A stretch of 64,000 nucleotides of DNA from Alg239-R122 sp041746135 (GCA_041746135.1 JBGTHQ010000010.1:11092-75091), one strand, 5' to 3'. Positions 51,845 to 60,999 are shown, counted from the first letter of the stretch. Notes: generated by a model not told the origin, from the letters alone. Numbers and translations are program-made.

Positions 51845-52263
51845 TTAGGACAATTAAGAGATACGCAATTCGTTAGCAAGCGAATGAAACGAGATCGAGA
51901 AGGCTTGCAATGGTCGGTTGCCGAACGGCAGCTCTCGGGGTTTCGGAGATCCGAAACAGATAGTCCGCTGCCGGCCCAGAAACTGTCGTCTGAATCCAAA
52001 TTGTCGAATGACAGCTACCCACCCACTTGTTGCGATTCAATCCGGGCGGGCAACCAAGCTCCTCACACTAGGCAAAGTCCGTTAGAGCGCGAAAGCGACC
52101 TTAGCACCATTAACCTACAAACTTGGATTGATCGTCTCACAGGGACGATTTTGGACTGATATTTCGATTTGAAATTAGCATACTAATTAGCACAATAGCA
52201 CAAAGACAATAAATAATAGGTATACAATACAATATGTTAAATGCATTGTTGCCTGACTAAAAA
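51845..52263. other. Gene-free region before the tRNA 3' half
   Basis: This 419-bp stretch holds no convincing gene. The part from about 52160 to 52260 is very A+T-rich and lies directly before the 3' tRNA-Leu half. It may contain the promoter of the MFS gene near 51845 and arm sites of the attachment region. Confidence 0.4.
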
Positions 52264-52320
52264 GGGATTCAAAATCCCGTTCCGCAAGGAGTGTGGGTTC
52301 GATTCCCACCGCCCGCACCA
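52264..52320 (+). pseudogene. tRNA-Leu(CAA), 3' half only (attR candidate)
   Basis: The 57 bases from GGGATTCAAAATCCCG to CCGCCCGCACCA equal the 3' part of the complete tRNA-Leu at 40689, with a few changes (CGCAAGG for CGAGAGG in the variable arm; T stem GTGGG/CCCAC for GCGGG/CCCGC, still paired). No 5' half precedes it. The compensatory T-stem change shows that the copy derives from another functional tRNA, not from a simple duplication. Confidence 0.85.
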
Positions 52321-52529
52321 TCTAACTTAGCAGGCTCCGATAAGCACACCGCACGTTGGGCAGGAGCCTGCATTAGCGGACCGTCTGGGGACGAACGTCC
52401 CGCGCTCCGCTTTCGCGAAATGACAATCGAACGGTATTGTCATGTTGGCCTCAGAAATCCCGGACGGGATTTAGCCATCACTTCAAACTGCTTGGTTCAA
52501 TTTGAAAGCTGCCGTTCCGGAATCGCCCA
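52321..52529 (+). repeat. Hairpin-rich repeat, copy R3
   Basis: It follows the 3' tRNA half exactly as R1 follows the complete tRNA. It contains GCAGGCTCC...GGAGCCTGC, GGGACG...CGTCCC, TGACAAT...ATTGTCA and TTCAAACTG...CAATTTGAA, ending at GCCGTTCCGGAATCGCCC. The following 325 bases to 52854 hold no convincing gene. Confidence 0.87.
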
Positions 52530-52854
52530 ATAGCAGTCATTCCCACCGCACAAATTCTATGCCGAGTTTGCGCCCTCATTCAAGTCGTTCCAGCTCTTCA
52601 AGATAGTTCCCATATCCGGACATTGCCGTAGACGCAGGCGCTACCCAGAATTGTCAGGGGTTTTGGGCGATCCAGACAGGCAGAATTAATGCCACCAGAA
52701 CAGAGCGACCGCCATTTGCGGTTACATCGCTGGTCCAAGAGCGCAAAAATTAGACAGCCAAACCTGTGTGTCCAGAGAACGCATTGGCCCAGTTCATGGA
52801 AGGCTAAGGCGTTTATTTATTGCGATTCAACAAGTCCATTGCTAGTGCACCGTC

Positions 52855-53223
52855 ATGCTCGCTCGATTATTCCTGATGTTGATAGCTATCGCTCTTGTTT
52901 TCGGGAGTGTTCATGCTGGTCCGGGATTGGTTGACCATCATGACGATCACGACAGTGCCGGTCTCGCTTTTAATCATCACCACCATAGCAATATATCCTC
53001 GGTGGAGTTGGACATTGCGATGAGCAGCGATTCCAGTGATCGAGATGATAGCCGCGATCTACAAGGTGATACGCATCAGCATTTTTCGCCTACGGCAGTC
53101 GAGGTTGACGGCAGCAAAATTGAAGCCGCCGCTTATGATGATCGCGGCTTGGTCTTTGCGTCCGCCCCGGCTTTCATGCGGTCTGTGACGCAGAAGCCAC
53201 TCATCGAGCCACCTTTAGCCTGA
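52855..53223 (+). CDS. Small exported histidine-rich protein at the head of the metal operon
   Basis: The 122-residue protein has a signal peptide (MLARLFLMLIAIALVFGSVHA, about 21 residues), then two His/Asp-rich clusters (DHHDDHDS and FNHHHHSN) and a later THQHF. Such clusters bind Zn, Ni, Co or Cu. The remainder is Asp/Ser-rich with no recognised fold. It lies 65 bp upstream of the czcC-like gene in the same direction. It could be a periplasmic metal buffer or chaperone feeding the efflux system. Confidence 0.7.
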   Translation: MLARLFLMLIAIALVFGSVHAGPGLVDHHDDHDSAGLAFNHHHHSNISSVELDIAMSSDSSDRDDSRDLQGDTHQHFSPTAVEVDGSKIEAAAYDDRGLVFASAPAFMRSVTQKPLIEPPLA

Positions 53224-53288
53224 TCCATTAGCCGCAGCGTGCACTTTTCTGCGTGCTGTAATTGTTATGGATCAGGAGTTTACAACAA

Positions 53289-54539
53289 ATGTTGAGATAT
53301 TCACGTGCCGCCCTTCTGGCGGGTGCGTTGCTAATGAGCGGTGCTGCCAGTCTTGCAGAGACCGTTTCACTCGATCAGGCGGTTGCGAAGGCGCTTGAGG
53401 CAGCGCCGCTATTGCGCGCCGATGACGCTGCGATTGCAGCAGCCCGCGCTGGCAAGGTGCAAGCTGACGTTCCTCCCAATCCGTCGGTTACGGTAGAAGC
53501 AGAAAATTTCGTCGGCACCGGCCCATATAGTGTTCTGCGCGGTGCGGAAGTTACCGCCACCTATAATCAACCGATTGAACGCGGCGGCAAGCGGGCGGCG
53601 CGCGTTGCGCTGGCTGAACGGGAAATCGGTGTGGCCAGTGCCTCTGCCGAAGTCACCCGGCTGGAACTGGCCGCCGGCGTGCAGCGAACGTTTCTGGATA
53701 TTTTGATAGCCCGGCAGATCGAGGCCATCGCAAAGCAGCAGTTATCCATCGAACAGGGCTTACAGAGTGAAGCCTTGCGGCGGGTGCGCGGCTACAAGGA
53801 CCCGCTATTTGTAGAAACGCGGGCTGCGGCACGAGTGGCGCAGGCCCAGATCGCAGTGGAACAATCTCAGGCACAGCTGCGCAATGCGCGCAACACTTTG
53901 GCCTCTTTTTGGGGCGGCAATGGCGATGATCTTGATGTGGTTGGAGAATTGGTGCTTGGCGGCAATCAAAAGGTCGAACTGGCAGAGGCTGATCAATCGC
54001 TCGCAGAAGCCAGGGTGGCGCGGGCAAGCGCAGCGATCATTGTGGAACAAACCCGCAAGACTCAGGATTATACCGTCAATGGCGGCACGCGTTTTATCAA
54101 AGGAACCAATGATATTGCGTTGGTTGCCGGGATTACCATACCGCTGGGGCGTTTTGATCGCAATCAAGGCAATATCGAACGCGCGCGCGCCGAACGCTTG
54201 CGTCTTGAACTGACGGCGGAGGCCAATCGGTTAGAGCGACTACGCCGACGGGCAAGTCTCGGAGCAGAAGCAGACCGTGCGCTTAGCCGTGCGGAAGCTA
54301 TCAAGTCCGAAGTTTATCCGCGCGTAGCAAAGACTTTGGCGCAGGTGCGCGAGGGTTATAATCGCGGCGGTTTCAGCTTCCGGGATATGCAAGATGCAGC
54401 CGACGCTATCATCTTGGCGCAGGACAAATGGTTGACCGCCATGATCGAATATCGCGATCTGCAAACCGAATTAGACCGGCTCACCGGACGCTTTGATGCG
54501 TCTATCGCTGCAATCAATGAAGGATATACACAGCCATGA
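53289..54539 (+). CDS. czcC: Outer-membrane efflux channel, CzcC/CusC-like (TolC family)
   Basis: This is the outer-membrane channel of the tripartite metal pump. The 416-residue protein has a signal peptide (SRAALLAGALLMSGAASLAE), then the two long OEP coiled-coil regions (about 30-215 and 230-400). ATG 53289 follows AGGAG with 10-base spacing; the longer TTG frame from 53262 starts before the ribosome site and is rejected. Its stop overlaps the czcB start (ATGA). Confidence 0.9.
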   Translation: MLRYSRAALLAGALLMSGAASLAETVSLDQAVAKALEAAPLLRADDAAIAAARAGKVQADVPPNPSVTVEAENFVGTGPYSVLRGAEVTATYNQPIERGGKRAARVALAEREIGVASASAEVTRLELAAGVQRTFLDILIARQIEAIAKQQLSIEQGLQSEALRRVRGYKDPLFVETRAAARVAQAQIAVEQSQAQLRNARNTLASFWGGNGDDLDVVGELVLGGNQKVELAEADQSLAEARVARASAAIIVEQTRKTQDYTVNGGTRFIKGTNDIALVAGITIPLGRFDRNQGNIERARAERLRLELTAEANRLERLRRRASLGAEADRALSRAEAIKSEVYPRVAKTLAQVREGYNRGGFSFRDMQDAADAIILAQDKWLTAMIEYRDLQTELDRLTGRFDASIAAINEGYTQP

Positions 54540-55774
54540 AGACGAACTGGAAAATTGGTGCAGCGATGGTGGTATTGCTTCTTGTGCCGATGGCCGCATG
54601 TAGCACAGATGCACCGAATGAAGCGGGTGAAGGCGAAGCGGCCGAAGAAGAAAAAGGACCTCATCGCGGCAAGATGCTTCGTGACGGCGATTTCGCTGTC
54701 GAAATGACGGTTTTTGAAGACGGCGTGCCACCGGAATTTCGTGTCTATCCGACACGTGATGGCAAGCCCGTCGACCCGCAGTCTGTCAAGCTTACAGTAA
54801 CGCTGAAGCGGTTGGATGGCGAGGTTGAAAAATTCGCCTTCAAGCCGGAGAAAGATTATCTCGTCGGTGAGGGCACTGTAATTGAACCCCATAGCTTTGA
54901 TGTGGAGGTTGTCGCCGCTGCCAGCGGGAAGCGCCATGTCTGGAAATATTCCAGTCCTGAAGGTCAGACGAAAATAAGCGCGTCTGCCGCAAAAGATGGC
55001 GGAATTGAATTTGAAGTCGTTGGTCCACAGTCGATCAGCGATATTCGCGAAGTGGAAGGTGTCGTCCAGTTGGATCCGGCAGCAACTTCGGAAATCAGAG
55101 CACAATTCCCCGGCAAAGTGATGCAAGTGACAAAAGCGGTCGGCGATTATGTCAAAAAGGGCCAGTTGCTGGCGCGGATTGAATCGAGTGAATCACTGCA
55201 AATATATCCGGTCTATTCGCCTGTCAGTGGCGTGGTTGCAGAGCGCAACGCCAATGTCGGCAATGTTGCCTATGAACAGCCGATTTATGTCATCACTGAT
55301 CCAAGCAGCACGAGCGTCGTCTTCAATATTTTCCCGCGTGACTTAGGCACAATCCGGCCTGGCCAGAGGATCAGTATCGAAACGCTTGATGGCAAGCCGG
55401 TCGCTGATTCGGTTCTCGGAGGCTATTTGCCCGAAGGTAATTCCGCGGCAGGGACGGCGCTGGTTCGCGCGCGTCTGCCGAACCGCGATGGACGCTGGCG
55501 TCCCGGCATTGCTCTGCACGGACGTGTGGTGGTGAACGCAGTGACAGTGCCGCTGGCGGTTCGGACAGAGGCGTTGCAACCGTTTCGCGATTTCACCGTC
55601 GTATATGCCAATTTTGGTGAAATGTACGAAGTGCGTATGCTCGAACTTGGCCGGAAATCTTCTGAATGGACCGAGGTTTTGAGCGGTATCAAACCCGGCA
55701 CGAAATATGCAGCCAAAGGATCATTCCTCATTCGGCAGGACATTGAAAAGTCCGGCGCATCTCACGATCACTAA
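54536..55774 (+). CDS. czcB: Periplasmic adaptor lipoprotein, CzcB/CusB-like
   Basis: This membrane-fusion protein links the RND pump to the outer-membrane channel. The 412-residue protein has a lipoprotein leader with lipobox PMAAC (Cys22), an acidic Glu-rich linker, then an extra N-terminal domain (about 40-150). The adaptor core follows with a lipoyl-like half-motif (GDYVKKGQLLARIESSE, about 203-219, and YSPVSGVVAERNANVGNV). It ends in a short His motif (SHDH). The stop overlaps the czcA start by one base (TAATG). Confidence 0.9.
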   Translation: MKTNWKIGAAMVVLLLVPMAACSTDAPNEAGEGEAAEEEKGPHRGKMLRDGDFAVEMTVFEDGVPPEFRVYPTRDGKPVDPQSVKLTVTLKRLDGEVEKFAFKPEKDYLVGEGTVIEPHSFDVEVVAAASGKRHVWKYSSPEGQTKISASAAKDGGIEFEVVGPQSISDIREVEGVVQLDPAATSEIRAQFPGKVMQVTKAVGDYVKKGQLLARIESSESLQIYPVYSPVSGVVAERNANVGNVAYEQPIYVITDPSSTSVVFNIFPRDLGTIRPGQRISIETLDGKPVADSVLGGYLPEGNSAAGTALVRARLPNRDGRWRPGIALHGRVVVNAVTVPLAVRTEALQPFRDFTVVYANFGEMYEVRMLELGRKSSEWTEVLSGIKPGTKYAAKGSFLIRQDIEKSGASHDH

Positions 55775-58700
55775 TGGAAAACCAAACCATACTCGCTAGA
55801 ATAATAGGCTTCTCGATCGCCCAGCGCTGGCTTGTGCTCGCCGTTGTCGTAATACTGATGGCGATTGGGGTGTGGAGCGCAACGCGTCTGCCCATCGATG
55901 CTGTCCCCGACATCACCAATGTTCAGGTGCAGATAAACACCGAGGCCGAGGGTTTCTCTCCCCTGGAGGCAGAACAACGCGTTACCTATCCGATTGAAAC
56001 GGCGCTCGCAGGCATTCCGAAGCTGGACTATACTCGTTCGGTTTCGCGCTACGGCCTGAGCCAGGTAACTGTCGTTTTTGAGGACGGCACCGATGTCTAT
56101 TTTGCGCGGCAGCTAGTAAACGAGCGCCTTCAGGCGGCCAAATCGCAATTGCCACCGAACATCGAACCGCAAATGGGACCGACCGCGACCGGGCTTGGCG
56201 AGATTTTCATGTATTCGGTTACGCCCAAGAAGGGCGCAAGGAAATCCGATGGTTCAGAGTGGACGCCGACCGATTTACGCACCTTGCATGACTGGGTAGT
56301 GCGACCACAGATGCGCAATGTTCGAGGGGTGGCTGAGGTCAACACAGTTGGCGGCTATACCAAACAATATCATGTGACCCCCAATGCCGAGCAACTGGCA
56401 TCGCTGGGAATATCGCTCACTGATGTGGTCGATGCGCTGGAAGCAAATAATGCCAATGCGGGCGCAGGCTATGTAGAGCGTGCTGGCGAGCAAGTCCTGA
56501 TCCGGATACCGGGGCGGGTAGAAGATCAAAATGATCTGTCGCAGATTATCGTCGCAAAACGCGGCGGTATCCCTATTCGCGTTGGCAATATTGCCGAAGT
56601 CGTAATTGGTTCCGAATTACGCAACGGCGCGGCAACGGAAAACGGCAAAGAGATTGTGCTTGGCACGATCTATATGCTCACCGGCAGCAATCCGCGCATT
56701 GTCGCTCAGGCAGCAGCAGAAAAGCTGGAGGAGGTGAACCAATCACTTCCCGATGGAGTGCAGGCCGTGCCGCTCTATGATCGGACAGAATTGGTCGAGA
56801 GGACCATTGCAACGGTTGAGACAAACCTCCTCGAAGGCGCGCTGCTCGTAATTGTCATCCTGTTTCTGCTGCTCGGTAATGTTCGTGCTGCGCTGATTAC
56901 CGCAGCGGTAATTCCGATTTCCATGCTGATGACGCTATCCGGTATGGCGGCGGGGCGTGTGTCCGCGAACCTCATGAGCCTCGGCGCGCTCGATTTTGGC
57001 TTGATCGTCGATGGCGCTGTTATCATCGTCGAAAATTGCCTCAGACGGTTGGGGGAGGCACAGCATAAAGCTGGCCGCCTACTTGACCGTGACGAACGTT
57101 TCAAACTGGTTGCCCGCGCCAGCAGCGAAGTGATCCGTCCTTCGATATTTGGCGTTATCATCATTACCGTTGTCTATTTGCCGATCTTCGCGTTGACCGG
57201 GATTGAAGGTAAAACGTTCCACCCGATGGCGATAACCGTCATGCTTGCGCTTACAGCGGCGCTCCTGCTTTCTCTGACCTTTGTTCCTGCGGCGATAGCG
57301 ATGTTCGTTACCGGCAAGGTTGAGGAGAAAGAGAATCGTGTAATGGCTTGGCTGCGCAAAGGCTATGCGCCTTTGCTCGACTGGTCGATGCCCAAGGGTA
57401 AAATTCTGATTGCCGGTGCGGCCTTGCTGGTTGCGGTCAGCGGATGGGGCGCAACGCGTCTGGGGTCGGAGTTTATCCCGAACCTCGATGAGGGCGACAT
57501 TGCCATGCACGCGCTGCGCATCCCTGGCACCAGCTTGAGCCAAGCCATTCAAATGCAAGAATCTCTGGAAAAACGAATTAGCGAATTTCCCGAAGTCGAG
57601 CTTGTATTTGCCAAAATCGGGACAGCCGATGTGGCAACCGACCCGGTGCCGCCGTCGGTAGCCGATAATTTCATCATGCTCAAAGACCGGAAGGACTGGC
57701 CCGATCCACGCAAGACGCGGGAAAAGCTGGTCGAGGAACTTAACGCAGCGGTGCAGCAGATTCCGGGCAATAACTATGAATTTACGCAGCCTGTGCAGAT
57801 GAGGCTCAACGAACTGATTGCGGGTGTTCGCGCCGATGTTGCGGTCAAACTGTTCGGAGAGGATCTGGATCAACTGCTCGAAACGGGTGCCGAAATTGAG
57901 TCGATCGTGGAATCGATACCCGGCGCGCAGGATACCAAGCTGGAACAGGTGACGGGGCTTCCCGTTCTGTCGGTGACGCCGCGCCGAGAACTTTTGGCCC
58001 GTTATGGCATAAATATTAGCGATGTGCAGGATGCAGTGGCGACCGCTACCGGCGGGCGCAATGCGGGTCAGGTTTTTGAAGGTGACCGGCGCTTTGACGT
58101 CGTCGTTCGCTTGCCAGAAGAAATCCGGACCGATACTGACCGGCTTGGCCGCTTGCCAATCCCGATTACGAGTGGAGGTAGCGGTGAATTCGTGCCTTTG
58201 TCAGAAATTGCCAATATTGAACTGTCAGTTGGTCCTAATCAGATCAGCCGGGAAAACGGTAAGCGCCGGGCGGTTGTTACCGCCAATGTTCGCGGACGCG
58301 ATTTGGGATCGTTCATCACCGAACTGAGGTCAAAGATCGATAGCGATGTCGCACTGCCGGAAACCTATTATGTTCAATATGGCGGGACATTTGAACAGCT
58401 TCAGTCAGCAGCTACAAGATTGCAGATTGTCGTGCCTATGGCGCTCCTGCTTATCTTTGGCTTGTTGTTCATGCTGTTTCGTTCGACCCGTGACGCTGCC
58501 ATCGTGTTTTCTGGAGTGCCGTTGGCGTTGACCGGGGGCGTAGCGGCCCTGGCGCTTCGCGACATACCGATGTCAATTTCAGCAGGAGTTGGTTTCATCG
58601 CTTTGTCGGGCGTGGCGGTGCTCAATGGTGTTGTGATGCTATCCTTCATCCGCGATTTGCGGGAGCGCGGCATGGCGCTGGAGGAAGCTATTCGCGAAGG

Positions 58701-58941
58701 AGCTCTCACCCGGCTGCGTCCTGTGCTGATGACCGCGCTGGTGGCATCGCTCGGCTTTGTGCCGATGGCTCTGAACGTCGGGGCCGGATCGGAAGTGCAA
58801 CGCCCGCTTGCCACTGTCGTAATCGGAGGAATTATTTCCTCGACCATCCTGACGCTGATTGTGCTGCCTGTATTATACAGGCTGATCCACGGACGCACCG
58901 AAAGAAGAGAGAAGAATATGCAAGCAGAACCAACAACATGA
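55774..58941 (+). CDS. czcA: RND heavy-metal efflux pump, CzcA-type
   Basis: This is the proton-driven inner-membrane pump of the tripartite system. The 1055-residue protein has the usual 12 helices and two large periplasmic loops. The helix 4 motif LDFGLIVDGAVIIVEN (about 408-422) is that of the HME1 group, which exports Co, Zn and Cd, not that of CusA (which has an Asp-Ala-Ala pattern). This supports Zn/Co/Cd rather than Cu/Ag as substrates. Its stop overlaps the next start (ATGA at 58938-58941). The protein looks complete. Confidence 0.93.
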   Translation: MENQTILARIIGFSIAQRWLVLAVVVILMAIGVWSATRLPIDAVPDITNVQVQINTEAEGFSPLEAEQRVTYPIETALAGIPKLDYTRSVSRYGLSQVTVVFEDGTDVYFARQLVNERLQAAKSQLPPNIEPQMGPTATGLGEIFMYSVTPKKGARKSDGSEWTPTDLRTLHDWVVRPQMRNVRGVAEVNTVGGYTKQYHVTPNAEQLASLGISLTDVVDALEANNANAGAGYVERAGEQVLIRIPGRVEDQNDLSQIIVAKRGGIPIRVGNIAEVVIGSELRNGAATENGKEIVLGTIYMLTGSNPRIVAQAAAEKLEEVNQSLPDGVQAVPLYDRTELVERTIATVETNLLEGALLVIVILFLLLGNVRAALITAAVIPISMLMTLSGMAAGRVSANLMSLGALDFGLIVDGAVIIVENCLRRLGEAQHKAGRLLDRDERFKLVARASSEVIRPSIFGVIIITVVYLPIFALTGIEGKTFHPMAITVMLALTAALLLSLTFVPAAIAMFVTGKVEEKENRVMAWLRKGYAPLLDWSMPKGKILIAGAALLVAVSGWGATRLGSEFIPNLDEGDIAMHALRIPGTSLSQAIQMQESLEKRISEFPEVELVFAKIGTADVATDPVPPSVADNFIMLKDRKDWPDPRKTREKLVEELNAAVQQIPGNNYEFTQPVQMRLNELIAGVRADVAVKLFGEDLDQLLETGAEIESIVESIPGAQDTKLEQVTGLPVLSVTPRRELLARYGINISDVQDAVATATGGRNAGQVFEGDRRFDVVVRLPEEIRTDTDRLGRLPIPITSGGSGEFVPLSEIANIELSVGPNQISRENGKRRAVVTANVRGRDLGSFITELRSKIDSDVALPETYYVQYGGTFEQLQSAATRLQIVVPMALLLIFGLLFMLFRSTRDAAIVFSGVPLALTGGVAALALRDIPMSISAGVGFIALSGVAVLNGVVMLSFIRDLRERGMALEEAIREGALTRLRPVLMTALVASLGFVPMALNVGAGSEVQRPLATVVIGGIISSTILTLIVLPVLYRLIHGRTERREKNMQAEPTT

Positions 58942-59651
58942 GGCAATTTATGAAAATATCCGGATATAAATTTTCGGTCCAGGCATTTTTGGGCATGCTA
59001 TTATGCATGGCCTTCGCGACCACTGCCTATGCCCACGGCGTCGCGGAGGGTGATCAGGGCTATATCGAACAAACCAGCGGGCCGCAGATCATCGCGTTCC
59101 TGTATCTGGGTGCCAAGCATATGGTCACCGGTTATGACCATTTGCTGTTCCTGTTCGGCATTATCTTCTTCCTCTACCGGCTCAAACATGTCGCCGCTTA
59201 TGTAACCCTGTTTGCAATCGGACACAGCACGACTTTGCTTGCGGGCGTTTTGCTCGGCACAAACATCAGCTCCTATGCGGTTGATGCAATTATCGGGCTG
59301 TCGGTGGTTTACAAGGCGCTCGATAATTTGGGCGCATATCAACGCTGGTTTGGCTTTCAGCCCAATACCAAGGTAGCGGTCCTGATATTCGGTTTCTTCC
59401 ACGGCTTCGGTCTTGCGACGAAATTGCAGGAATTTTCGCTGTCGCCAGACGGCCTGTTGATCAATCTGATATCGTTCAACGTCGGTGTCGAAATTGGCCA
59501 ATTCCTAGCGCTGGGAGCAATATTGATTGCGATGGGATACTGGCGCCGCACCGCCAGTTTTGGCCGCTATGCATTCTCGGCCAATGTCGCTTTGATGATC
59601 GCGGGCTTCATGCTCTTTGGATACCAGCTCACCGGCTATTATGTCGCTTGA
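58938..59651 (+). CDS. HupE/UreJ-family membrane protein
   Basis: The 237-residue protein has a signal-like first segment and about seven helices. It shows the HupE/UreJ histidine motifs: VTGYDHLLFLFGI, IGHSTTLL, FGFFHGFGLA and NVGVEIGQ. Family members transport nickel or cobalt. It overlaps czcA by ATGA and is thus part of the czc operon. Whether it imports or exports metal here is not known. Confidence 0.85.
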   Translation: MRQFMKISGYKFSVQAFLGMLLCMAFATTAYAHGVAEGDQGYIEQTSGPQIIAFLYLGAKHMVTGYDHLLFLFGIIFFLYRLKHVAAYVTLFAIGHSTTLLAGVLLGTNISSYAVDAIIGLSVVYKALDNLGAYQRWFGFQPNTKVAVLIFGFFHGFGLATKLQEFSLSPDGLLINLISFNVGVEIGQFLALGAILIAMGYWRRTASFGRYAFSANVALMIAGFMLFGYQLTGYYVA

Positions 59652-59661
59652 AAGGACTAAC

Positions 59662-60264
59662 ATGACAGATTTTGGAACACCCACTCGTTCGGAGCTTTCT
59701 TCCCTTCGCCAATTGAACAAGGCCACTGCTTTTGCGGCCGCTACCGCCGCCATCCTGCTGGTGACCACTATACTTCCCGCCGAATATGGCATCGATCCAA
59801 CCGGTATTGGTGGCGCATTGGGGCTCAAAGCCATGGGCGATGGTAAGCAGGCTGAACAGGAAGTAGAGAAAGAAGCTCCGACCGCTGAAAATCTCGCGTC
59901 CACTGATAACGCCTCCGTTATAGGAGAAGCGTCAGCGGGCATTCAGAACGGCGAGGTTACGCTCACCTTGCAGCCGGGCGAAGGACGGGAAGTAAAAGCG
60001 ACAATGAAGGCAGGCGAAGAGTTTGAGTTCACCTGGGCAACAGACAAGAATGCCGTCAATTATGACCAGCATGGTGAGGAATTTGGAGCCGCTTCAGATG
60101 AGTATACCAGCTATGACAAAGGGACCAAAGCTTCCTCGACCGGTAAATTTCGCGCTCCATTTGATGGCACCCATGGTTGGTATTGGCGTAACCGTACCGA
60201 AGGCCCAGTCACCATCACCGTCTCCGCTACTGGTCAATTTTCGAAATTTGAACTGAAAGAATAG
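59662..60264 (+). CDS. Membrane-anchored periplasmic protein of metal operons
   Basis: The 200-residue protein has one N-terminal membrane segment (about 20-42), an acidic linker, and a soluble C-terminal domain (about 95-200) with EVTLTLQPGEGREVKATMK, FTWATDKNAVNYDQHGEE and the Trp/Tyr-rich THGWYWRNRTEGPVTITV. It resembles proteins annotated as 'transmembrane anchor protein' near czc and HupE genes. ATG 59662 follows GAAAGGAC; the upstream in-frame ATG would lie inside the hupE-like gene. Function unknown. Confidence 0.75.
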   Translation: MTDFGTPTRSELSSLRQLNKATAFAAATAAILLVTTILPAEYGIDPTGIGGALGLKAMGDGKQAEQEVEKEAPTAENLASTDNASVIGEASAGIQNGEVTLTLQPGEGREVKATMKAGEEFEFTWATDKNAVNYDQHGEEFGAASDEYTSYDKGTKASSTGKFRAPFDGTHGWYWRNRTEGPVTITVSATGQFSKFELKE

Positions 60265-60268
60265 GAAC

Positions 60269-60613
60269 ATGAAAATGCGTAATATACTAGTTGCACTTAC
60301 CGCCTTGGCCACTGTTGCCAGTCCTGCTCTGGCTCACCCCGAGCATGATGAAATGCCCCAACGCGCCGAGCGCAAGCCAATGGCTGAAACGGCCAAGGAT
60401 GCCGTTATCCGATTGGTGACACAGGCCAAATTGCCATCAAGCTGGAGTAAGGCAAAGGCCACTCAAACCGAGGCACGGATGATTGGCGGAACCCAGAGCT
60501 GGGTGGTGACGTTCGAAAATCCTGCCATCAAGTCTGCCGCGAAGCGGAAGCTTTATGTGGTGCTTACCAAGTCTGGTGATTTTGTTTCGGCGGCAAATAC
60601 TTCGCCAAAATAG
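60269..60613 (+). CDS. Small exported protein (DUF6488-like)
   Basis: The 114-residue protein has a signal peptide (MKMRNILVALTALATVASPALA), then a short His/Glu stretch (HPEHDEMPQ). It continues as a compact domain with AVIRLVTQAKLPSSWSKA and SWVVTFENPAIKSAAKRKLYV. It starts 4 bases after the previous stop, so it is the last gene of the metal operon. A metal-related role is inferred from the operon only. Confidence 0.75.
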   Translation: MKMRNILVALTALATVASPALAHPEHDEMPQRAERKPMAETAKDAVIRLVTQAKLPSSWSKAKATQTEARMIGGTQSWVVTFENPAIKSAAKRKLYVVLTKSGDFVSAANTSPK

Positions 60614-60620
60614 ACAAATA

Positions 60621-60854
60621 TCAATTCGGGATGCCGTTATCTACTATATATGATTTCGGCATCCCGTCCATTTGCCAAGCACCAATGGCCTGCCGGAATC
60701 GTTGGTCGACCACATCCCAGTCCAGATGTCGCATGAAGGCATCGACATATTTCGCCGCTGCCGTGCCGTAATTCATGTGATAGCTATGCTCATACATATC
60801 GAGTGCGACTAGTGGCGTTCCATAGACCGCATCAAGCGTTGACCCCATGTCCAA
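60621..60854 (-). pseudogene. Iron/manganese superoxide dismutase, C-terminal fragment
   Basis: The 77-residue frame begins MDMGSTLDAVYG and then matches the C-terminal part of Fe/Mn superoxide dismutases: PLVALDMYEHSYHMNYG, with the metal-ligand Asp and His, and KYVDAFMRHLDWDVVDQRF. The N-terminal helical domain with the other two ligands is absent, so no active enzyme can form. The sequence upstream (60855-60999) is unrelated. Confidence 0.75.
60627..60666. terminator. Long hairpin at the end of the metal operon
   Basis: CGGGATGCCG and CGGCATCCCG form a perfect 10-bp stem around a 20-base A+T-rich loop. It lies 14 bases after the last gene of the metal operon and over the 3' end of the superoxide dismutase remnant. 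It lacks a strong T run but could end transcription. Confidence 0.6.
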
Positions 60855-60999
60855 TTGATGGATCTAAAGTCCGCTTTTTCAGCCTAGACTCCCCAATGCC
60901 GACAGTCGTCTATCGGCCCAATTGCAGCCGTCTGTTATTTCCTTCATCTGCTAGCGCCGTTCAGTTTTTTTCCGAAGCCAACGAATGGCATACACGGAG

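Larger units (their letters stand above)
40717..52320. mobile_element. 11.5 kb segment bounded by direct repeats of the tRNA-Leu 3' half
   Basis: The sequence from GGGATTCAAAATCCCGTTCCG to CCGCCCGCACCA occurs at 40717-40773 (inside the complete tRNA) and at 52264-52320 (alone). The similarity continues about 150-200 bases beyond the CCA on both sides. This is the geometry of an element inserted at the anticodon loop of the tRNA, with attL holding the whole tRNA and attR the 3' half. The segment carries the sulfide and glutamine modules but no integrase of its own. Confidence 0.55.

Noticed and set aside
40774..52529. Integron-type attC sites for the three hairpin repeats
   Set aside because: Core sites of the attC type (GTTRRRY with paired RYYYAAC) are not recognisable, no integron integrase is present, and the modules are multi-gene with genes in both directions.
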